Source: Sordariomycetes sp. S80-01Y
Lineage: Eukaryota; Ascomycota; Sordariomycetes
Assembly (NCBI GenBank): GCA_037042185.1
Contig: JAXQJY010000033.1
Span: forward strand, 434,001-498,000
Direction of reading: 5' to 3'
Length of the DNA stretch: 64,000 bases
The notes beneath the pieces were generated by a model that did not search any database, had not been told where the DNA came from, and saw only the letters and a list, made by a program, of their open reading frames with translations. Numbering within the stretch: the stretch's first letter is position 1; every line of letters starts with the position of its first letter. The position numbers were made by a program, and so were the translations under genes. This document shows, one piece after another, positions 35,548 through 44,394 of this stretch.

Positions 35548-37247
35548 ATGGCTAGCAGCATCACATCCTCCGCGCTGAGGTCGCGACTCGGTGCCAGCAT
35601 CTGCACCGGCGCGACCGCGACAGCTCGCACATTCCCCAGAACCGCTGCCGCGACCGTGGCGAGGCGATCGTTACGGCGAGGCTATGTCACCGAGACAAAG
35701 AAGGACAATGCTCGCGTTGAGACGGCTATCAAGCTCGACAAGAAGGACTTCGCCGACATTCCGCCGCCACAGATGGACACCCCGTCCAATGCCAAGGTGT
35801 CCCCGATGGCTCAGGTGTTGAAGGACGCCGCGGTCATGGAGGAGGGCCAGCGACCTATCTACCTGGACATGCAGGCTACCACCCCGGTAGATCCCAGGGT
35901 TCTTGACGCTATGATTCCTTACTACGTTGGCGTCTACGGCAACCCTCACTCGCGGACACACGCGTACGGGTGGGAGAGCGAGAAGGCGGTGGAGGATGCA
36001 CGCGCACACGTTGCGAATCTGATCGGCGCCGACCCCAAGGAGATCATCTTCACCAGCGGAGCGACCGAGAGCAACAACATGTCGATAAAGGGCGTTGCTC
36101 GTTTCTTCGGCCGGTCAGGAAAGAAGAAGCACATCATCACCACACAGACTGAGCACAAGTGCGTTCTGGACAGCTGTCGCCATCTGCAGGATGACGGCTT
36201 CGAGGTCACCTACCTGCCGGTGCAGAACAATGGGTTGGTCAAGATCGAAGATATTGAGGCGGCTATCCGTCCCGATACTGCCCTGGTCAGTATCATGGCC
36301 GTCAACAACGAGATCGGAGTCATCCAGCCCATTGAGCAGATCGGTGCTCTGTGTCGGTCAAAGAAGGTTTTCTTCCACACCGATGCCGCTCAGGCCGTTG
36401 GCAAGATCCCCATCGACGTCAATAAAATGAATGTCGATCTGATGTCCATTTCATCACACAAGATCTACGGGCCCAAGGGCATGGGTGCCTGCTACGTCCG
36501 AAGGAGGCCGAGGGTCAGACTTGATCCCATCATCACTGGCGGTGGACAGGAACGAGGTCTGCGAAGCGGCACTCTCGCTCCGCCGCTAGTGGTGGGCTTT
36601 GGCGAGGCCTGCCGCATCGCCAAAGAGGAGATGGAGGTACGTTCATTTTCATTCATTCGCATTTCCTTTCGCTGTTTGTATGATGATTTCTCACACATGC
36701 ATGGCTTTCTGAATGCCCGTGACAAGGCGTTTCCTGTTGACTATAACGAGACTCTCTGACTGCTACCACTGCTATTCCGTTGCTGTTGCACCTTGCAAGA
36801 AGTCAGGTTGCTAACTTCCGACAGTACGACACGAAGCGGATCAAGTACCTCTCTGACCGCCTTCTCAATGGTCTCCTTGCGCTCGAGCACACCACACAGA
36901 ACGGCGATCACGACTCGTTCTACCCTGGCTGTGTGAATGTTTCATTTGCCTACGTGGAAGGCGAGTCTCTGCTCATGGCCCTCAAGGATATCGCCCTGTC
37001 CTCGGGTAGTGCTTGTACTTCTGCGTCTCTGGAGCCGAGCTACGTCCTCCGCGCGCTCGGTAACAGCGACGAGAGTGCACACAGCAGCATTCGATTCGGC
37101 ATCGGTCGTTTCACCACCGACATGGAGATCGATTACGTCCTCAAGGCGGTGCAGGAGCGTGTCACCTTCCTGCGCGAACTGAGTCCCCTTTGGGAGCTGG
37201 TGCAAGAGGGCATCGACCTCGACACCATCCAGTGGAGCCAGCACTAG
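35548..37247 (+). CDS. NFS1: Mitochondrial cysteine desulfurase
   Basis: Two exons, 35548-36636 and 36825-37247, 503 residues. The frame extends upstream to a TTG at 35452, but the ATG at 35548 opens a typical mitochondrial presequence rich in Ser, Ala and Arg. The enzyme takes sulfur from L-cysteine as a persulfide for Fe-S cluster assembly on the scaffold Isu, with Isd11 and frataxin. Visible motifs: '[18 protein letters not shown]', '[13 protein letters not shown]', '[10 protein letters not shown]', the PLP lysine K305 in '[12 protein letters not shown]', the persulfide cysteine C427 in '[19 protein letters not shown]', and the conserved C-terminal '[18 protein letters not shown]' that contacts the scaffold. 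All key residues are intact. The 188-base intron is the longest found in the window. It should be essential and single-copy. Confidence 0.97.
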
Positions 37248-38128
37248 GGCTGAAGCACATCTGGAACGCTCCGCCTGGTACACACCAGGCATCCTGTATA
37301 CTTTACATTTGACTGTACTATGACGATACCTCATTCTTTCAAACGGCATGGTTGGGGAGTTTTGCGGATGGGAATATGGGGCCGAGACTGGTCCGACACC
37401 TGGGTCGACTTTGCGATGGGCGGCAGACACTAGCATCCAACACATCAATGAGACAAATTGTGTTCACTCTTTCCAAGACAGCACCGCCGAGTGCTTCGCA
37501 AGGCAGGCCCCTACAAATGAAGCGACCAGGTCATGAGCCGCGGCAGCTGGTGACCATCTCGATGTGGCACTCAAGCGCGATGGGCGCGGGGCAGAACCAC
37601 ACGCGTCATCTCGCTCGCCTCTTTCACACTTCGCCAAACGTGTTTCACGTGCCGTGCCAGCAGACATCACCCCCCGTTTCAACCTAATCACTGACATTTG
37701 CACACCTACCACGTTTCAATGCACGTGGAACTCGGGACGTGAAGGAAAAAAAAGGAAGACCCCTACTCGCACTGACGTCACGGCTACAGTGAAGCTGCCC
37801 CTCCGTTGACTGGACTCGGACCAAACTTCCTGGCAGTAGCTCCATAAACGTGGACTGACATGACATCACTGTTGTTTGTGCGGACCTGCATGAGTGAATG
37901 CCATGATGCAAGACAAGAGGCGACCTCTGCGACTGCCCCAAGAAGGGTCGCGGCGCTGAAAGACGTGATTGCCTGCAGTGGTTGCTGTGCATTTAAGTTC
38001 CCCTCTTCGTCCTCATTCTGCCTCTTCCACTCTTCGTTCTTCACCATCACAACATCCACGAACTCAGCCCAGCACCAGTTAACCACTTCAAACAAATCCT
38101 TCTGAACCCCTTCTCTCACACTATCAAA
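37248..38128. other. Intergenic region upstream of the CsbD-like gene
   Basis: About 880 bases. The last 100 bases are a CT- and A-rich leader before the CsbD-like ATG. No gene was seen. Confidence 0.5.
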
Positions 38129-38727
38129 ATGGCCGACAACCAGCCCTCCACCGGCAACTCCATGCTCGAGTCTGTCACTGGCAAGGCCCAGCAAGCCTTC
38201 GGCAACCTCACCGGCAACACTGGCGACCAGGCCAAGGGTGAACTCCGCGAGGACAAGGCCCAGGCCGAGTACGATGCCTCCCACGCCACCGCCAAGGTCC
38301 CTGGTGCCACCATCTCGGGTTCTGGTGCTGCCGTCACAGACAACTCGGACCGCTCTCAGGGTTCGTGGAACCAGACGATGGGTTCTACCAAGGAGGCTGT
38401 CGGAGGTCTCATGGGCAACGAGGTAAGCTTTTCTTCTCTTCCGCGATTTGTTCAACACGGCATGCCGCTAACGATACACAGTCCCTCAAGCAAGCCGGCC
38501 GTCAACAGAACCGCGAAGGTCAGGAGCAGGAGGCTCGGGGGCAGCTCTCTGACTTCGGTCACGGTATGGGTGACCGTGCCCAAGGTGCCGTCGGCAGCGC
38601 TATCAGCGGGCTGACTGGCGATGAGGCTGGCCAGGCTCACTACGAGAAGATGCGCGCTGAGGGCAAGACTCAACAGCGCGGTGCCGAGCACGACATCCAG
38701 AAGCAGGCCGAGGCTGAGGGTCGCTAA
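38129..38727 (+). CDS. CsbD-like stress protein
   Basis: Two exons, 38129-38422 and 38482-38727, 179 residues; the intron has GTAAGC, branch GCTAAC and a CAG acceptor. The protein is hydrophilic, rich in Gly, Ala, Gln and Glu and lacks membrane segments. The N-terminal part 'MLESVTGKAQQAFGNLTGN' followed by 'GDQAKGELREDKAQAEYD' fits the CsbD domain (general stress protein family), and the second half has a related 'GDRAQGAVGSAISGLTGDEA' block. Fungal members are often annotated as mismatched-base-pair and cruciform DNA recognition proteins (Hmp1-like) and are abundant in spores or under stress. DNA binding is not visible from the sequence. Confidence 0.85.
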
Positions 38728-40195
38728 AGGAGAAGTTCCTGGTAAGGAGAAACTTTTATGATACCCTATGATAAGCATCGTCGTTTTCTTTGGTAGTCTT
38801 ATGAATCAGAGTACCTTCATAATCGAGGCAAAGTACCTTTACACTTTGACGTTAGTAACTTCTCCAAACCTTTGGTGAAAAGGTGAAAGATAAGTGTGTG
38901 AGCGCCCAGGTAATGTATTCTACATCGTTAGACCCAGCTCGTAGAAATGCGAACTTCCACTCCGACTATCCAGCCTCTTCGGCAAGCCTATCTCAGGATC
39001 TCATGACCTTTGTAAGCTCGACGTGTGCCTATGTGGATTGTCGGAAGACCACGTCTCTGTTCCGAATATAGTCACACCGAGCTTGACCGCTCTAATGTCG
39101 AGGATCCCTTTATTTCACGGCCTTGATTTCGAGCCAACATACAGGGTGTGTTATCTTTTATACCCAGAAACCCCGTCAATGGTCTCATGAGTTTGCACTT
39201 GAGAAGAAACGAGGGCAACAGGCGTGATCAGTGTCGGAAAGGGCTTTTTGTAATTAAGTTGCCAAAGAGGAGACGAAGGGTGCAATCATGGTCATCGGGA
39301 GCGAGTCGCAGAAAATCGCATTCTATGTCCAACAAGACTTAGAATACTCTTAGCGAAGCAAATACGTGGTAGCAATTGACCGCATAGCTCCATTATCTTG
39401 GCAAATGAGTCAAGCTCTCGACCGCGCCCGCCTTCGAGTGCGGGAATCAATGCTCGTCCCCGTTTCAGGGGAACTCCCGCCCCTTTGTTCGTTGCCCCTG
39501 ACAGGCGCGGCTCGGCGGCCCGCACCCGCACCATATTTCAATTGCCTCCGCACTACTTACACAGGCGAGACAAAACTTCTCAGTGGGACTGTCTGAGGTT
39601 TCGTCCGCTTTTACCACCACGTGGTTAGGTTGTGTCGGGTCCGCGACGAAACGAGGCCGTACAAAACAGTCCCAGTGCTGCTCTGTTCTGCGAGACAAAG
39701 CCTTCACTCAATGGGCGCGAAATCGGAAGCAGGTTGGGTTTCATTGATTTAAGTCGTCGTAGAAATAATAAGGAGTTTAGTGACCGTTCTTCCAGACCAC
39801 CTGCTCGCACCTGTTCACGACTTGTTCTCTGAACATCCCATCTCTCTACCACCACCATGCTCTGGTGAATCACCCACAACGCGCCCCTCGGCTTGATTTT
39901 TGTTCTAAAGCGCTGGCGCATCTTTTGATTGTACAATGACTGAAATCTATCTGTTCCTCAGCTGTTCACAGAACGAGGTTCTCTCGGAATAGTACTCCGC
40001 CCACTTCACTTCAACGCCTATAACTTAAGAACACTGCTGGATCAGTGTCTATAAGCTCTTTCTGAACGACCAAAATTCATTCCAACCACACCATACATAC
40101 AAACTCCGCAGCACGCCCAAGCTGCCTACAGTACCACACCACACACCACGCCCCTTGCAAACCTCAGCTAGTTCAACCTCAGATAACCAGGCAAC
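38728..40195. other. Intergenic region with an imperfect inverted repeat
   Basis: About 1.47 kb. No recognised gene; several overlapping short frames on both strands are probably chance. An imperfect inverted repeat with a central E-box palindrome at 39581-39678 is listed separately. Confidence 0.45.
39581..39678. repeat. Imperfect inverted repeat around an E-box palindrome
   Basis: Arms CAGTGGGACTGT (39581-39592) and ACAGTCCCAGTG (39667-39678) are complementary at 11 of 12 bases, and weaker complementarity continues inward (TTTCGTC against GACGAAA). Near the middle lies the perfect palindrome ACCACGTGGT at 39616-39625, which contains the bHLH core CACGTG. It could be a small non-autonomous element remnant or a regulatory hairpin. 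Confidence 0.4.
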
Positions 40196-40393
40196 ATGTG
40201 CAACGGAGAAAACGTCCAGTGCTGCCGCTGCGGCGACACCTTCTCCGTCGTCACCTATCCTTGCGCTACCCAGGCTGCCACCAGCCACTGCCACTACCAG
40301 TCCTTCACCGGCGTCCGGCAGGGTGGTCTCTGCAGGAAATGCTCTATCACGCCGAAGGCGGGCGTGGCGTCTAGAGGTCATATGGCGCTCTGA
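40196..40393 (+). CDS. Possible small cysteine-rich protein
   Basis: Single open frame of 65 residues with an ATG in fair context (GCAAC-ATG). It has seven cysteines: C2, then C9-C10-x-C12 in 'VQCCRCGD', C23, C32 and the pair 'LCRKC' (C46, C49). The two CxxC-like pairs about 35 residues apart resemble a small zinc ribbon. No signal peptide is visible, so it is unlikely to be a secreted effector. I do not recognise the family; small fungal zinc-ribbon proteins of this size are common and uncharacterised. Only its cysteine pattern and start context support it. Confidence 0.4.
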   Translation: MCNGENVQCCRCGDTFSVVTYPCATQAATSHCHYQSFTGVRQGGLCRKCSITPKAGVASRGHMAL

Positions 40394-41125
40394 ATGTGAT
40401 AGGTCACCCTAGTTACTGGCTTCCAAATTCATGTTTCTCAAGAGACGCGGCGGCACTACAGCCGAAAAGAATTGAGCGCAAAAGGTGCAAGGCTAGGTGA
40501 AGATCTGATCATCTACGAGTCTACTAGTCGCGAAGGGACAGTATTCTCATGATCATCCCCAAAAAGAAAGATTGTTGACACGAAAGTTCCCTGACCTCTT
40601 AGTCTCTCCTTACACACTACGTAAACGACTATGGAGTGGCCGTGGGTGGCAACTGGGGATCTTCTCTTCCCGATCGCAGACAGGGTTGCTTCGTACAGCT
40701 ACAAAGGCTGTGTAAGAGTTCCTGTAAGCTTTCACAACAGGATCGGACCTGGGATATTTCGGAGGCTTGCTTAGAACGCTTAGTCGATCCACGAATTTGG
40801 TCTGGGCATTTCCTGTCCTGCGATGCGCTTAGCTTAGATAGGGTGAATCTGCAATGCAACGTTGTCAACACAAGCTTACATGCATAAAAAGTCCGAGGGT
40901 GCTGACCGAGGCAGCGAATACAAACTTGCTCATTTTCGATTTGCCTACATAACTTGCTCACTCCAATAGTGTTCGTTTCAGTATATGCGGAGGTGTAGTC
41001 TCCGTGAGCTGTATTAGCTCTCACTTCGAATCTAGACAATCTATATAACAATCGTTCTGGAGAACTTCACCTTTTACTGCAACACTCAACTATTAGAGTC
41101 TCTAAAAAGTCTCTTTGATTGTGAA
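40394..41125. other. Intergenic region upstream of the DJ-1-like gene
   Basis: About 730 bases with no supported gene. The last 100 bases hold a TATA-like element and an AT-rich leader. Confidence 0.5.
41042..41048 (+). promoter_or_regulatory. Probable TATA box of the DJ-1-like gene
   Basis: TATATAA lies 84 bases upstream of the ATG at 41126, in an AT-rich context. Confidence 0.4.
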
Positions 41126-42015
41126 ATGATGCGTTCAGTCGGCTTGAACAGCTGGCTGTACGCTACAGCGCTACTTATTCCCTTCTGCACCGGAGAAGTC
41201 GCAAGACCAACTGTCACCGTCGCAGGAAATGACGGTATTTGCTGCTACCCTAATATTCTGGAATTTATCTAATCATCTTCGTAGATATACCGACCAAATG
41301 GGGTTTCCTTGCGTTCCCTGGAGTCGATCTGCTAGATGTCTACGGACCCATCGAGATGCTGTACCTCGTGGCGGCCAATAGACAGTTGGATGTCAAGATC
41401 ATCACCCCGACCACCGAAAACATTGTCATCTCACCACCCTTGGGCAACCGCTTCAACTCCACTTATGCGCCAGAGATCGTTGGTGTCGCGACCATGGACG
41501 ACGATCTCGACCTCGATGTCCTCGTGGTGCCCGGAGGCGCAGCTGCTCGTGACCCGACTCTGACTTACGTCGATGATTATATCGTCGAGAAGATGCCAGA
41601 CCTTGATTATCTGATGACCATCTGCACAGGGGCTATCTTTGCTGCGCGTGGCGGCGTCTTCGACGGCAGAAGAGCCACGACGAACAAGAACGCCTGGGAT
41701 CTGGTGACAGCGCACGGGGATAACGTGACCTGGGTGGCACCAGCACGCTACGTGATAGATGGGAATATCTGGTCATCCTCTGGAGTGAGTGCTGCGCAGA
41801 CGTTCCTTCTTCTGCGGCTGAAGTCGCACCTTGCTCGATTGCTAATATAGGCTTAGGTGACTGCGGGCATGGATCTAGCCGTCGAATTTGTCAGGCAATT
41901 CTATGGGGAGGACATGTATGACAGGATTCTACGCGGAACGGAAATTGTCCCAAGAGCTCACGATGACGATCCCTGGACGGACATCATTGGGGTCCCCCAC
42001 CAAGGTCAGTTGTAG
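41126..42015 (+). CDS. Secreted DJ-1/PfpI-family protein
   Basis: Three exons: 41126-41234, 41285-41784 and 41857-42015, 255 residues. Exon 1 encodes a signal peptide ('LNSWLYATALLIPFCTG'). The DJ-1/PfpI (class I glutamine amidotransferase-like) fold follows: 'FLAFPGVDLLDVYGPIEML' with the glutamate of the GPxE motif, 'DLDVLVVPGG', and the nucleophile elbow 'MTICTGAIFAARGGVFDG' with C150. The catalytic-type Cys and Glu are present. Relatives include isonitrile hydratases, glyoxalase-III-like enzymes and the sensing domain of AraC-type regulators, but no DNA-binding domain is fused here. Secretion is unusual for the family. The acceptor at 41856 is chosen because the nearer TAG would bring an immediate stop. 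Its stop is only 21 bases from that of the convergent dehydratase gene. Confidence 0.88.
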
Positions 42016-42036
42016 AAATCTAGTCACTATATCGAG

Positions 42037-44003
42037 CTAGAATAGATCCGTCATCGCACCTTCGGAGGCACTTCCCACAAGATGCGCATACTTAGCCAGC
42101 GTACCTCTTGTGATCCTAGGAACAGGGGACTTCCATCCCTTGAGCCGTTCCTGAATCTCCTCCTCGGAGACGTGCGGCATCGACAAGTCATGGGACTCGG
42201 CGTCGATGCGGATGGTATCACCATCTTTTACAACGGCGATGGGCCCGCCCACTGCCGCTTCAGGCACTATGTGGCCTACAATGAGGCCATGGCTCGCACC
42301 AGAGTAGCGCCCGTCTGTGATCAGCGCAACATTCGTGAAGTTACCACCCATCAAAGCCGCAGAGGCTTTCAGCTGCTCTGGCATACCGGGCCCTCCTTTG
42401 GGTCCTTCGTAGCGGACAACGAGGACGATATTTCCCTCTCGCGGGATCTCATCTCGTGCTAGAGCCGCACTCAGCTCAGCCTCCTTGTTGAAGACGCGGG
42501 CAGAGCCTGTGAAGCTCACTCCTTGCTTGCCGGTGATCTTGGCCACAGCCCCTCCAGGTGCGAGGTTACCACGCAGGACTTCGATGTGACCCGTCGCTTT
42601 GATCGGGTTGCTCAGCGGCCGGATTATGAGCTGATCTTGGGGAAGAGATGGCCAATCCTGCACATTTTCGGCCAGTGTCTTGCCCGTCACAGTCAAAGTC
42701 GAGCCGTCCATCATGCCAGCAGCGATCAGGAACTTCATCACAGACGGGATGCCGCCGATGTCGAAGAGGTCCTCCATAGTGTGCCTGCCGCTTGGCGTCA
42801 GGTCTGCTACCAATGGGGTTCTGTCGGAGATTTGTTGAATATCATCAAGCGTCAAGCTCACACCGGCTGTGCGTGCCATGGCTAGCGTGTGAAGGACCGC
42901 ATTCGTAGACCCGCCCACAGCCATGATGATGGTAAGTGCATTATCAAAAGCCTGGCGAGTCAAGAGATCGCTGGGCCGAATGTTCTTTTCCAAACAAGTT
43001 CGCACTGCCTGGCCAACCCGTTGGCACTCGCGAAATTTTGAAGGCGATGTAGCAGGAGTGCTCGAGGATCCTGGCAATGAAAGGCCCAATGTCTCAATGA
43101 CGGTCGCAAGGCTGTTGGCAGTATACATGCCGCCGCATGCGCCGGCACCGGGGACGGCATTCCTCTCGATATCGCAAAGGATCTCGTCCGGCGAGCTCCT
43201 ACCCTCCTCGTCCCATGCTGCCAGCTTCCCGAAGATGTAGGCACCGCCGGCCTCGTAAGGAGTGTTTATGTTAATGGGCTTCTTGATCAACTTACTGTAG
43301 CCGCCTCGTTGCGAGCCTCCATAAACAACCACCGAAGGGCGATTATGGCGAGCAATTCCCATTACACATCCCGGCATGTTCTTATCACATCCAGGAATAG
43401 CAACGCAGGCGTCGTGATGCTGCGCGAAAGTCATCGTCTCGATACTATCTGCGATGAGTTCCCGCGACTGCAAAGAGAAGCGCATTCCTCCCTAGGTTAG
43501 CGAAGGTGAGGTCGCGATACTCGGGTTCCGAACTGACCCTCATTGCCTTGGGTGATACCGTCCGAGACTCCAATCGTGTTGTATCTCCACGCCAGGAAGT
43601 CCTCTCTCTCTAACGAGCTTTTGATTTCCGCGGCCAGTCCCCCGACTTTGGTAATTAGCCGCCTGCGACACACACATATCGATGGTTTCTTACTGTGCAT
43701 ACTTCGTGAAGTCAGTCCCATGGTTCCACGAGTACAGGAGAATGATACTCTAACTTACTTGCATGGGTTGCCTTCCCACCAAACGGACGCAATACCAACA
43801 TGCGGACTCTCCTGCATCGTCTTCTCATCGGGAACGCCTGCTGCGTAGAGCATCGCCTTGGCTCCTGGGTAGTCATGTTCGCGGGTTAAGAAGGTCGAAT
43901 GCCTGTTCAGGGCCTGCTTCCCTCCGCGCGTCGCATTTTCTGGTAGACACTGGAATTCCGCGTAGCCACGATGATCCATTGACTGGTTAGCTTGGGATGC
44001 CAT
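42037..44003 (-). CDS. IlvD/EDD-family dehydratase (dihydroxy-acid dehydratase type)
   Basis: Four exons on the minus strand: 44003-43759, an 8-base microexon 43701-43694, 43645-43538 and 43487-42037; 603 residues. The open frame upstream of 44003 starts at GTG, so ATG 44003 is used. The three cluster cysteines are present: C81 in 'WWEGNPCNMH' (N-M-H built by the microexon), C154 in 'PGCDKNMPG' and C238 in 'GACGGMYTANSLATV'. That last motif is of the DHAD type (GACGGMYTAN) rather than the CNTMGTAST type of xylonate/arabonate dehydratases. The family removes water from dihydroxy acids or sugar acids using an Fe-S cluster and Mg2+. No mitochondrial presequence is obvious, unlike housekeeping Ilv3. 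It may be a cytosolic paralogue for catabolism, or a self-resistance or specialised DHAD. Confidence 0.9.
43694..43701 (-). other. 8-base microexon of the dehydratase gene
   Basis: On the minus strand the eight bases TATGCACA are flanked by GAAG (with CTGAC 11 bases before) and GTAAGA. Joined to the preceding ...TGCAA and following TCGGGG..., they encode N-M-H-I and restore the family's C-N-x-H...L-A spacing and the reading frame. The 57-base and 48-base introns on either side each have a branch-like CTRAY. Confidence 0.7.
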
Positions 44004-44394
44004 GCTTCTGAAGTCGCTTGCTGTCTCATGTGGTTGTCTTTTGAAGCAGAGCACGTCGACCTCTATCTTTAAATCGCCTCTCCTTAGGGCTTCTCGGCCA
44101 CTACCACGGCAGTGGTGGAGTTCGAAAGGAGGCTTGATGGGTCCTTGTCCAGTCGGAAAGTCCTCTGCCGGAAGCTCCCGTCAACGCGAGGATGCCCGAC
44201 GATGCTGCAATTGACGTGGTTCTTATCGTGAGACGCTGATTGATGAATAAACACGAAATTCAGAGATTGAAAATTGAAGTGGTCCTCACTGTCTAACAAC
44301 GTAAATATCATAGTTGGGCGAGAGCAGACAAAGCGACGCGACGGTGCGAGCGATTCTCTCAACAGTAATAGATCCAAATTATACTACTCCGTGT
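44004..44394. other. Short intergenic region with two CGGAA direct repeats
   Basis: About 390 bases between the dehydratase start and the 3' end of the GH31 gene. Two CGGAA pentamers lie in the same orientation at 44154-44158 and 44169-44173. No gene was seen. Confidence 0.4.
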
